Shown here piece by piece: positions 15,203-21,931 of a stretch of 64,000 nt of DNA. Origin of the DNA: DATEDA01 sp963744255 (GTDB taxonomy: Bacteria > Pseudomonadota > Gammaproteobacteria > Burkholderiales > SG8-39); assembly GCA_963744255.1 (NCBI GenBank), contig CAVUSZ010000058.1:1-64000 (forward strand). Reading direction: 5' to 3'. Position numbers and translations under genes: made by a program. A model generated the notes under the pieces. That model was not told where the DNA came from. It ran no database searches and saw only the letters and a program-made list of their open reading frames with translations. The stretch's first letter is position 1. Every line of letters begins with the position of its first letter.

Positions 15203-15216
15203 GTGCGCTGGCGTAC
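15203..15216. promoter_or_regulatory. Putative Crp/Fnr operator, site 8
   Basis: GTGCGCTGGCGTAC is a full consensus match 65 bases upstream of the DUF3562 start. With site 7 it gives each divergent gene its own operator. Confidence 0.62.
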
Positions 15217-15280
15217 GGCGCCCCCAGGGACGGGTGGAGTACCCTGGCATTGAACACAAGCCATATGAAGGGATCTCCCT

Positions 15281-15502
15281 ATGGACGCCCAGCCCGGCAA
15301 GAAGTCCCATCAGCAACAAGCCATCGAGTTCCTGGCTCAGGAATCGCAGGTGCCGATCGATGAAGTAGCGCGGCTCTACGAAGACGAACGGGCCGGGCTT
15401 GAGGTTGGTGCGCGCCTCAGTGGCTTTCTTCCCATTTTTGCCATCCGAAGAGTCCGGGAAATGCTGCGTGTACGCAGCACCGCAATGCGGCCACCCGTTT
15501 AG
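15281..15502 (+). CDS. DUF3562-family protein
   Basis: A 73-residue soluble protein: AIEFLAQESQVPIDEVARLY, then EDERAGLEVGARLSGFLPIF and RRVREML. This is the DUF3562 pattern, a small helical domain of unknown function found in Burkholderiales near stress genes. AAGGGA lies 10-14 bases before the ATG. A decayed copy is at 4389-4487. In both places the module is followed by a zinc-ribbon gene on the opposite strand and then a Crp/Fnr gene. Confidence 0.85.
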   Translation: MDAQPGKKSHQQQAIEFLAQESQVPIDEVARLYEDERAGLEVGARLSGFLPIFAIRRVREMLRVRSTAMRPPV

Positions 15503-15533
15503 GCAGGCAACGCTGCCCGGCGAGTCGCGCCGG

Positions 15534-15743
15534 TCACCGCGGGGTCCCGCTGGGCATTGGAATGCGCCTGGGGGGCAGGTTGCCTTCCCAACCGCAGCCC
15601 ATCGCTCGACAGCGGTAGCGGTATCGCGGCCGGACCAGGCTAATCATCCGATCGATGAACCGGCGTGGCACGCGGATGAGTTTCGCGGACGTGCCGGAGC
15701 CGCGGCACCTCGGGCACTCGTGTGTAAGGGATCCCGCCGACAC
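15534..15743 (-). CDS. Small zinc-ribbon protein, 5' end disturbed
   Basis: A 69-residue frame with two cysteine pairs: ECPRCRGSGT near the start and CRAMGCGWEG later, separated by a basic RVPRRFIDRMISLVRPRYRY segment. This is a zinc-ribbon arrangement, possibly nucleic-acid binding. The GTG start lies six bases inside the edge of the 829-bp repeat (15737), so the native start may have been lost when the repeat formed. A copy lacking the second cysteine pair lies at 4500-4678. Confidence 0.55.
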   Translation of the reverse strand: MSAGSLTHECPRCRGSGTSAKLIRVPRRFIDRMISLVRPRYRYRCRAMGCGWEGNLPPRRIPMPSGTPR

Positions 15744-15764
15744 GAGCCCGGTCGTCGCCGCTCT

Positions 15765-16475
15765 CTACTGGTGGAGGATCCGGTCGTACACGTTCTGCGC
15801 CGACCGGTAGCACCCGCAGGCGGCGGCTTCCAGGCCGCTGCGGGCGAGAATCGTGATGTTGCCGCGGTGGTAGCGAATCAGCTTTCGCCGCTGCAACCCG
15901 CCCGCCGCCTTGGTCACTCCGACCCGGCGCACACCGAGCATATGAGCGAGGAGCTCGTGGGTCAGATGGAACTCGTCCGTGTGCGCCCGGTCGTGGGTCA
16001 TCAGCAGCCAGCGGGCGAGCCGCGAATCCAGTACGTGGAAGTGCGTGCATGCTGCCGTTTGCGCGAGCTGCACCATCGACACGTAGAGATAGCGGTTCAG
16101 CTCGCGCTGCAGGGCGGCGCTATAGGCGAGCTCGCGGAGGAACGGCGCAGCATCCATTCGCATCGCGGCGCCCGAGCCCTGGACCAATGCGCGCAAGGGC
16201 GAGACGTCGACGCCCAGCATGAGGGTGACGCCGAGCATGCCTTCGCTGCCGACGAGCCCCACCTCCAGGCTCGTGCAGCCGTCGCGCGGGGTCAACAGCG
16301 AGATGAAGCCCTCGGCGGGGAAGTAAACGTGCCGGATACGGTCCCCAGGCTCGCAGAGCACATCCGCGAAAGCGAGCTCGACCGGCTCGCAGCCCGCAAG
16401 CAGATGCTCGCGATCCTTTCGGGGCAACGCCGCGATCAGATCGTTCGTGGCGGGGACGCGCCTCGTGGACGGCAC
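15765..16475 (-). CDS. Crp/Fnr-family transcription regulator, type B copy 2
   Basis: A 236-residue regulator with three visible substitutions from the copy at 5661-6371 (Ile to Val in GMLGVTLM, Ala to Val in SMVQLAQ, Glu to Asp in HVLDSRL). Fold, GTG start, ribosome site and upstream operator (76 bases) are all conserved. None of the changes falls in the recognition helix, so both copies should bind the same sites. The low divergence implies a recent duplication or ongoing gene conversion. Confidence 0.88.
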   Translation of the reverse strand: MPSTRRVPATNDLIAALPRKDREHLLAGCEPVELAFADVLCEPGDRIRHVYFPAEGFISLLTPRDGCTSLEVGLVGSEGMLGVTLMLGVDVSPLRALVQGSGAAMRMDAAPFLRELAYSAALQRELNRYLYVSMVQLAQTAACTHFHVLDSRLARWLLMTHDRAHTDEFHLTHELLAHMLGVRRVGVTKAAGGLQRRKLIRYHRGNITILARSGLEAAACGCYRSAQNVYDRILHQ

Positions 16476-16550
16476 CGAACTCTCCTGGAGACTTGAGGGA
16501 ACCCTTCAGACGGCATGCGAAGAGCCTACACGAGCAGCGGGCTCCATTAC

Positions 16551-16564
16551 GTTCGCTAGCGTAC
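16551..16564. promoter_or_regulatory. Putative Crp/Fnr operator, site 9
   Basis: GTTCGCTAGCGTAC, identical to site 4 and at the same distance (76 bases) before the type B copy 2 start. It is not independent of site 4 because it lies inside the repeat. Confidence 0.55.
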
Positions 16565-16754
16565 GCAACGAAGAAAGGTTTTCAACGTGTCGAGGCGACG
16601 CCGGCACGCGAGCCCGACCGTTCACCCGTTTGCCGGACCGACCGCGTGCGTTCTGTGCGCTACCGCATCGATGACCTGATGCACGGCGCGAGGTCCTTTC
16701 TGCCGGAGCCGGTTGACGGAGCGCTCCCACCGCAGGCGTGAACTTGCTCGAGCC

Positions 16755-16789
16755 CAAGAAAAGACCCGGTACGGGGGGCCGTTACCGGG
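16755..16789 (-). terminator. Probable terminator of type A Crp/Fnr copy 2
   Basis: A 7-bp stem (CCCGGTA at 16765-16771 with its complement at 16783-16789) is followed on the minus strand by TCTTTTCTT. It lies about 155 bases downstream of the minus-strand Crp/Fnr stop at 16945. Confidence 0.45.
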
Positions 16790-16864
16790 CCAGGCACTTC
16801 AGGTGTTCATCAGGGAGGAGCTAAACACCCGTTTGCATCATCCCCGCTTCGTCCCAGACGCTCC

Positions 16865-16878
16865 GTACGCTAGCGCAC
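16865..16878. promoter_or_regulatory. Putative Crp/Fnr operator, site 10 (orphan)
   Basis: GTACGCTAGCGCAC is a full consensus match but has no intact gene start nearby on either strand. It probably served a gene that was lost, or an unrecognised small transcript. Confidence 0.5.
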
Positions 16879-16944
16879 ATAACTCGCACGATTCTTACGG
16901 TAGGCGCAGACAGCAGCCGCAAGGGGCGGTCTGCGGCACAACGA

Positions 16945-17673
16945 TCACAGGATCACGTCGCCGGTCGCATTGGGGAGCAGGCGATCGGACTCCCTCTTCA
17001 CCACGCCGTAGCACTCGCAAGCTCGTGCCTCCAGTCCCGGCCGATCGAGGACCGTGATTCGGCCGCGGCTGTACTGGATGAGGCCTGCGCTCTGCAACTT
17101 CCCGGCGGCCTCCGTGACCCCTTCGCGGCGCACCCCGAGCATGTTGGCAATCAATTCCTGCGTCATGGACAGCTTGTTGGAGGGCAGCCGATCGAGACTT
17201 AGCAGCAGCCAGCGGCAGAGCTGTTGATCCACCGAGTGATGCCGGTTGCAGACCGCCGTCTGCGCCATCTGCGTCAGTAGCGCCTGGGTATAGCGCAGCA
17301 ACAGATGCTGCATTGCGCCGCCGCGAACGAACTCCTCCTTCATCGAGTGCCCTGGAAGCCGGTAAGCGGAGCCGGCGCTCTGCACGATGGCCCGGCTCGG
17401 CGTGGTTTCGCCTCCCATGAAGACCGCAACACCCACCATTCCCTCATTGCCCACCACGGCGATCTCGGCGGACGCGCCATCAGCCATGACGTAGAGCAGG
17501 GACACGATCGAGGTCGTGGGGAAGTAGACGTACTCCAGCCGGCTGCCGGATTCGTAAACGACAGCACCGAGCGTCATCGCGACGGGCTCGAGGTGGGGAT
17601 TCAGGCGTTCGCGTTCGGCCGCTGGCAGGACGGCGAGAAGGCGGTTTTGGGCGGGTTGTTGCGGTGCCGGCAT
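16945..17673 (-). CDS. Crp/Fnr-family transcription regulator, type A copy 2
   Basis: A 242-residue paralogue of 4784-5512, about 90 percent identical by eye. It has the same GNEGMVG barrel motif and the same recognition helix VRREGVTEAAGKLQ. The ATG at 17673 is used rather than the TTG at 17697 because it aligns with the first copy and leaves 47 bases to the operator. The C-terminus differs (NATGDVIL). With identical recognition helices both copies should read one operator, so the pair may form heterodimers. It is divergent from the diguanylate cyclase gene. Confidence 0.88.
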   Translation of the reverse strand: MPAPQQPAQNRLLAVLPAAERERLNPHLEPVAMTLGAVVYESGSRLEYVYFPTTSIVSLLYVMADGASAEIAVVGNEGMVGVAVFMGGETTPSRAIVQSAGSAYRLPGHSMKEEFVRGGAMQHLLLRYTQALLTQMAQTAVCNRHHSVDQQLCRWLLLSLDRLPSNKLSMTQELIANMLGVRREGVTEAAGKLQSAGLIQYSRGRITVLDRPGLEARACECYGVVKRESDRLLPNATGDVIL

Positions 17674-17719
17674 ATCCGGCTCATCTACTCGATTCAATGC
17701 CGAGAATTCTGCGCCATAT

Positions 17720-17733
17720 GTGCGCCAACGTAC
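17720..17733. promoter_or_regulatory. Putative Crp/Fnr operator, site 11
   Basis: GTGCGCCAACGTAC differs from the consensus at one base. It lies between divergent genes: 47 bases before the type A copy 2 start and 107 bases before the GGDEF start, so it could control both. Confidence 0.55.
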
Positions 17734-17839
17734 AGAGCGTCTTAGAGCGAGGTGGACAATGGGCGAGGTGCATCACGGAGGGTCATGATGTGAGGGGAAG
17801 GTTGCGGCCGCCTCGCCACCCTGCTCGAGGGAAGAACCG

Positions 17840-18613
17840 ATGAAGATACGGCCCGTGAACGGCGCTCGGCATCCCGCCGTGGGGTCAGGTCCGGGCATCC
17901 GACGCCCGCTTGGCCCCGCTGCGGATCCAGCACCTGCCCGATTGGAGCAAGCACGCTCGGAGGTGGCAGAGCTCGAGCGGGCGCTCGCAACGAGTCAACG
18001 CCGGTTAAGAGGCGTGCAGGAGCGGGTCGAATCGCTCGAGAAGCGCGATCTGAGTCTCAAGCGGCGATTCCTGCGGCTCGCGCGAAAGGAGGCGCGGGTG
18101 CGTCATGCGGCGTCCCACGACGAGCTTACCGGCCTGCCCAATCGAAGCTTGCTGCTGGACCGGTTCAACCAGGCGGTGGCTCAGGGCGCGCGACGGGGCA
18201 GGCAGGTGGCGCTGCTGTTCCTCGACCTGGACGGATTCAAGGACGTCAACGACAGGTTCGGGCATGCAGCGGGGGACAAGCTCCTGCAGCAGGTGGCGGG
18301 GCGCTTGACCGCCTGTATCCGTGCCGGTGACACGGCCTGCCGCTACGGCGGAGACGAATTCGTCATCATGCTTCCCGAGGTCGCCGGCGAGGTGAGCGCT
18401 ACCACGGTGGCGGACAAGATCCGCGTCCACCTTACCGCGCCCTATGTGGTCGACGGCGGCATGATTGCGGTGACGGCAAGCATCGGCACGGCCGTCTATC
18501 CCGTCGACGGGCAGGATTACGGTGACCTGATCCAGCAGTCCGACATCGGCATGTATCGCGCCAAGGCTCGCTCGAGCGCTCCGCCGAGATTTGAGCCTGC
18601 GGCGAACAGCTAG
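17840..18613 (+). CDS. GGDEF-domain diguanylate cyclase
   Basis: A 257-residue protein: a disordered Pro/Arg-rich start, a coiled coil (about 30-85, ARSEVAELERALATSQRRL onward) and a GGDEF domain (about 90-250). The catalytic motif YGGDEF is intact and an inhibitory I-site RAGD sits five residues before it, so it should make cyclic di-GMP and be feedback-inhibited. It has no sensor domain or membrane span; activity probably depends on coiled-coil dimerisation. It shares an upstream region and an operator with a Crp/Fnr gene. Confidence 0.9.
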   Translation: MKIRPVNGARHPAVGSGPGIRRPLGPAADPAPARLEQARSEVAELERALATSQRRLRGVQERVESLEKRDLSLKRRFLRLARKEARVRHAASHDELTGLPNRSLLLDRFNQAVAQGARRGRQVALLFLDLDGFKDVNDRFGHAAGDKLLQQVAGRLTACIRAGDTACRYGGDEFVIMLPEVAGEVSATTVADKIRVHLTAPYVVDGGMIAVTASIGTAVYPVDGQDYGDLIQQSDIGMYRAKARSSAPPRFEPAANS

Positions 18614-18699
18614 CTTTCTCCCGATGGCCTGGGGGGACGCGCAGCGACGAGACGCCGTTATTTGCCGGACGTCCTGCCTCAAGGGGAATCCGCCGTCAT

Positions 18700-18713
18700 G
18701 TGCCCTGGCGTAC
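18700..18713. promoter_or_regulatory. Putative Crp/Fnr operator, site 12
   Basis: GTGCCCTGGCGTAC differs from the consensus at one base and is followed by A, as at sites 3, 7 and 11. It lies 51 bases upstream of the DUF3501 start. Confidence 0.52.
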
Positions 18714-18763
18714 AGCATCCCCACGGACATGCGGAGTAGCCGGAGCTGCCGAGAAACATCGCC

Positions 18764-19348
18764 ATGACAAGCACGCTTCTTGCCAGAGAACTCATGTCGC
18801 TCGAGACGTACGCGCGCGAGCGCGACGGCTTGCGAGCGGAAGTAATGGCGCACCGCCGGGACCGCACCGTGCAGGTAGGGCCGAACGCAAGGGTGATCTT
18901 CGAGGATGAGCGCACCGTCCGCTACCAGATCCAGGAGATGCTCCGCATCGAGCACATCTCCGCGGAGGAGCGTATTCAGGCGGAGATCGATACCTACGCC
19001 CCGCTAATCCCCGATGGCAGCAACCTCAAGGCGACCTTCATGATCGAATTCCCCGACGAGGGCGAGCGCCGCGCCCGACTGGCACAGCTGATCGGCGTGG
19101 AGAATCGTGTCTGGGTGCAGATCGACGGCTCGTCTCGCATCTTTGGCATCGCGGATGAAGACATCGACCGCGCGGACGCGGACAAGACCTCAGCGGTGCA
19201 TTTCCTCCGATTCGAGTTCGAGAAGCGCATGGTGCGCGACCTCAAGCAGGGATCCCGGCTCGCTATCGGCATCGATCATCCCGCTTACAGCGCGGGACTG
19301 GTTCTTCGCGAAAGCGTGCGACGCTCGCTGTTGAACGATCTGCGCTGA
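18764..19348 (+). CDS. DUF3501-family protein
   Basis: A 194-residue soluble protein with the DUF3501 blocks: TVRYQIQEMLRIEHI, YAPLIPDGSNLKATFMIEF, RVWVQIDGSSRIFGIADED and TSAVHFLRFEFE. The family has no assigned reaction and is usually encoded near rubrerythrin or Fe-S protein genes in oxidative-stress loci. Here the neighbours are a GlsB-type gene 82 bases downstream on the same strand, possibly co-transcribed, and a diguanylate cyclase upstream. An operator lies 51 bases before the start. Confidence 0.85.
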   Translation: MTSTLLARELMSLETYARERDGLRAEVMAHRRDRTVQVGPNARVIFEDERTVRYQIQEMLRIEHISAEERIQAEIDTYAPLIPDGSNLKATFMIEFPDEGERRARLAQLIGVENRVWVQIDGSSRIFGIADEDIDRADADKTSAVHFLRFEFEKRMVRDLKQGSRLAIGIDHPAYSAGLVLRESVRRSLLNDLR

Positions 19349-19429
19349 CGGCAGGTAACGCTGCTGGCAGACGCGGAGGTAGCAGCCGGTAGCAATACCG
19401 GACCCTTGAGCTGGAAAGGAAGAGACGAT

Positions 19430-19675
19430 ATGGAATTTCTCTGGTTGATTCTGATCGGCCTGGCCGCCGGCTGGCTGGCGTCACAATTCCTGCAGGGCGG
19501 CAATTTCGGCATCGCCGGAGACATCTTGCTCGGCGTGGTGGGCGCGCTGGTCGGGGGGTTCCTGTTTCGTCAGCTCAGCCCGTCCGCCGGCAGCGGGCTG
19601 ATCGGCACCTTGATCGTGGCGACCATCGGCGCGGTCTTCCTGCTGTTCCTGGTGCGCGTGCTCAAGCGCGCCTAG
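19430..19675 (+). CDS. GlsB/YeaQ/YmgE-type membrane protein, copy 2
   Basis: An 81-residue paralogue of 8940-9185 with the same start (MEFLWLILIGLAAGWLA), the same three spans and the same ending LVRVLKRA. GGAAAGGAAGAG precedes the ATG and is shared with copy 1. It probably forms an operon with DUF3501, since no operator was found in the 82-base gap. A convergent terminator hairpin follows at 19734. Confidence 0.9.
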   Translation: MEFLWLILIGLAAGWLASQFLQGGNFGIAGDILLGVVGALVGGFLFRQLSPSAGSGLIGTLIVATIGAVFLLFLVRVLKRA

Positions 19676-19733
19676 CGGCCGCGCGAACGTCCGCCGCGGG
19701 GGATCGACAAGGGGCCTGGGGCCCTTTGGATAT

Positions 19734-19755
19734 ACAAGGGGAGCTCTCCCCTTGT
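19734..19755. terminator. Bidirectional terminator-like hairpin
   Basis: A perfect inverted repeat with 10-bp arms (ACAAGGGGAG and complement) and a 2-base loop lies between the convergent GlsB-type gene and the small basic protein gene. No long T-tract follows, so factor-independent termination is only probable. Confidence 0.5.
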
Positions 19756-19774
19756 TCGTGCGAATCCCTGCTGA

Positions 19775-19909
19775 TCAGGTTTTTCTGCCGGGCACGGCGG
19801 CGGGCGTCTTGAACGGCCCACCGCCAAAGGGCGCGGGTGCAGGGGCTGGCTTCTTCGGTTGCTTCGGTTTCTTGGCTTCGCGATTGCTTCGCTGTTGGCC
19901 CTTGGGCAT
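19775..19909 (-). CDS. Small basic Lys/Pro/Ala-rich protein
   Basis: A 44-residue product beginning MPKGQQRSNREAKKPKQPKK and ending in a Pro/Ala/Gly stretch. AGGAGAC precedes the ATG at ideal spacing. The MPKGQQRSN start recurs in short unnamed proteins of Burkholderiales. It is probably disordered and cationic, so a nucleic-acid or ribosome partner is conceivable, but this is inference. Confidence 0.65.
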   Translation of the reverse strand: MPKGQQRSNREAKKPKQPKKPAPAPAPFGGGPFKTPAAVPGRKT

Positions 19910-20427
19910 GAGAGGTCTCCTGAGAGGATGCGCTATCCGGACGTGACCCGGCGATTATGCGGCTTTTGTGACCGGCGTCATCGTCAACCGGTCTCGTCGC
20001 GATGGGGCCGCAGCTCTGGCGTTCCGTGCGGGGGTTCGAGATCGGGGCGCCGCTCGAACGCCCCCACCTTCACCGGATGCGCGGGCTATCCAGCACGATG
20101 GAGCGCGCCTTCTCCTCCGGGATTCCGAGGCTTCTCAGAGCGCCCGGCTTGCGCCAGGAAATTGCGCGAGCCAGGTTTCGCCCGAACTTCGCGTGGCGAT
20201 CTTTCGATGTATGTACGCCAGCGCACCGAGGGCGCCCGAAGCGAGGCGGACAATTTCCCCACGGCGGCGCTCGAGCCTCGGACGCCGCCGGTTTCGCCCG
20301 CGGGGCGGCGCATCGACACGGCCGGCCTGGGCGAATCTGAGACGAGTCGGAGCGAACGAGGCTCGAAGCAGGCGAACGTTACGGCGAGCACCGCCGATCA
20401 TCGGCGTGCGTCGCGAGGAGGTGACTA
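19910..20427. other. Gap with one operator, no gene recognised
   Basis: About 520 bases of Arg/Ala/Pro-type open frames on several strands without family resemblance. The only feature I can support is operator site 13 at 20213. Confidence 0.45.
20213..20226. promoter_or_regulatory. Putative Crp/Fnr operator, site 13
   Basis: GTACGCCAGCGCAC is a full consensus match followed by CGAG, as at site 14. It lies about 200 bases before the lipoprotein gene, the longest spacing in the set. Confidence 0.55.
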
Positions 20428-20973
20428 ATGTGGATGCGTGTGATGACGGTAATTACCGGGGTGGCGGCGATGATGCTCGGCTGCGGGCAGAACCCGTCGG
20501 CCCCCGCGGTAGTGGTGGAGGACAAGGTCTACACGGTGACGCCGCCGTCGATGCCGGTGAAAGCCGGGGTCATGACCGGTGAGGTCACCGACATGAAGAT
20601 CACGGAGCGGGTCGAGAAGGACACCGGCAGCGTCGTCTCTCCGGCCAAGCTCACCGGGAAGCTCAAGCTGCAGAACAGCTCGACGGACCAGACCATCCGT
20701 CTCATCGGCGGCAAGATCCAGTTCATCGATGCCGACGGCAAACCGATCCTGGTCGAGGAGAAGAAGTTCGAGGGGAGCATCAGGTTCCAGGGCTACGGCG
20801 CCGCCGAGCGCCTCGACCCCGGGCAGGACGTGACCCAGGTCGTGGACATGGACTTCCCCGCCGCGGCATTGAAGGCGAAGAAGCTGAAGGAGATCCGCCT
20901 CGAGCTGACCTACATTCCGTCGTCGTATAAGGCGGAGACGGTCAACTTCGCGGTATCCATCGGCGGTCAGTGA
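20428..20973 (+). CDS. Lipoprotein with FxLYD-like beta domain
   Basis: A 181-residue product with a lipoprotein signal ending MMLGC (Cys about residue 18) and a strong ribosome site (GGAGGTGA). The mature part is beta-rich: KLTGKLKLQNSSTDQTIRLI, GGKIQFIDADGKPI, later EIRLELTYIP. The pattern of a tensed comparison of derived and native strands resembles small immunoglobulin-like FxLYD domains, but I cannot assign a family. It is expected to be membrane-anchored in the periplasm. Operator site 13 lies upstream. Confidence 0.7.
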   Translation: MWMRVMTVITGVAAMMLGCGQNPSAPAVVVEDKVYTVTPPSMPVKAGVMTGEVTDMKITERVEKDTGSVVSPAKLTGKLKLQNSSTDQTIRLIGGKIQFIDADGKPILVEEKKFEGSIRFQGYGAAERLDPGQDVTQVVDMDFPAAALKAKKLKEIRLELTYIPSSYKAETVNFAVSIGGQ

Positions 20974-21021
20974 CGGCAGCCGCTCCGGGGGATCACGTTG
21001 GGTGGATTCCCCCTGCGCTAT

Positions 21022-21035
21022 GTGCGCTGGCGCAC
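21022..21035. promoter_or_regulatory. Putative Crp/Fnr operator, site 14
   Basis: GTGCGCTGGCGCAC, with arms GTGCGC and GCGCAC perfectly complementary. It lies 112 bases before the third GlsB-type gene. Confidence 0.6.
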
Positions 21036-21146
21036 CGAGCGCAACCGGCTTTCGAACTAGCCTGCTCAACTAGGCGCTCTACGAGACGGGATCCAGCCGT
21101 GCCCCGCTTGCCCGGACGTCAACAGCGTTGAACACAGGAGATCATC

Positions 21147-21407
21147 ATGTCTATCGGAGTCTGGATAACCGTCGGGCTGATTGCGGGCTTCCTCGCCAGC
21201 AAGTTCGTCATCAGGTCGGGTGAAGGGCTCGCCAGGGATGTCGGCCTCGGCATCGCCGGCGCGGTCATCGGCGGCTGGATCTTCACTCTCCTCGGCACGC
21301 CGGAAGGGGCCGGGCTCGACGTGTTCGGTCTCGTCGTGAGCCTCGCGGGCGCAGCCGGGCTGCTCGTCGTCTATCACATGTTCTTCCCGCACGTTCGCCA
21401 GGGATAG
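21147..21407 (+). CDS. GlsB/YeaQ/YmgE-type membrane protein, copy 3 (divergent)
   Basis: An 86-residue membrane protein with three spans (WITVGLIAGFLASKFV, GLGIAGAVIGGWIF, LVVSLAGAAGLLVVYHMF). The glycine pattern of the YeaQ/YmgE family is kept, but the sequence is clearly apart from copies 1 and 2, so it is an older paralogue. CAGGAG precedes the ATG. It is the last gene of the stress island and has an operator at 21022. Confidence 0.85.
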   Translation: MSIGVWITVGLIAGFLASKFVIRSGEGLARDVGLGIAGAVIGGWIFTLLGTPEGAGLDVFGLVVSLAGAAGLLVVYHMFFPHVRQG

Positions 21408-21931
21408 TCGCGGCACCAGGAGACGTTCCGAGCTTCCGGCGAGCTACGTCGCGATCTGCTCAACCTGACGCGCGCCGATACCCCGCGCAAGCCACGTGGC
21501 TGCCGCTGGGGGGCGCATAGTGACCACTCCACAGAGGCGCTGGCACTTCCCACCTCTCGCGCCCCCCGACTGGCGACCCCGGGCCGACGGCCATCCCCAG
21601 GGGTTCGCTATGCGAGTGGTCGAAAGAACCACCGGCACTGCCGGACGTTACGTTCTCACCGGCACGGTTTTCTCGCGACGAACGCGGTCGCTACTTCGCG
21701 TGCGCCCACACGCGTCTCCTGACGCAGGAGCCGCCGGATCGCGCGCTTCGGTCGGCGGCGACGACGCGGCCGAGCGGACCCGACATCAAGGCGACCGGCG
21801 CTACGGCTCCGCAGGCGAGGGCACATAATAGAAAGTTGGGCAGCTCGTTCGCGGGTAGGGAATGCCAATGGCGACCGCTCGGACGGCAGCGCGAGCGTGC
21901 CTTGGCGCCGCAGCCGGTTCCTTCCGGGGAG
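21408..21931. other. Gap between stress island and export operon
   Basis: About 520 bases in which I recognise no gene, RNA or operator copy. Composition changes from the mosaic island to the uniformly coding DNA that follows. Confidence 0.5.

Larger units (their letters stand above)
15737..16565. repeat. 829-bp direct repeat, copy 2 (carries type B Crp/Fnr gene)
   Basis: Nearly identical to 5633-6461. The left edge falls at the start of the zinc-ribbon gene, the right edge just past operator site 9. Flanking DNA on the left also resembles the flank of the first module (DUF3562 and zinc ribbon), so the duplicated unit was probably larger and has since been edited. Confidence 0.85.
16476..16944. 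other. Gap between two Crp/Fnr genes, no gene recognised
   Basis: This 469-base stretch holds operator sites 9 and 10, a half-match to the palindrome at 16655 and a terminator-like hairpin at 16765. Open frames in it have no recognisable family and look like shadows or scraps of lost genes. Confidence 0.5.

Noticed and set aside
16655..16668. GTGCGCTACCGCAT as a further operator copy
   Set aside because: Left arm is perfect but the right arm has two mismatches, and no gene start follows. Kept out of the operator set.
21496..21828. Plus-strand frame of 110 codons in the gap before the export operon
   Set aside because: Arg/Ala-rich text without family resemblance, no ribosome site and no conserved block.
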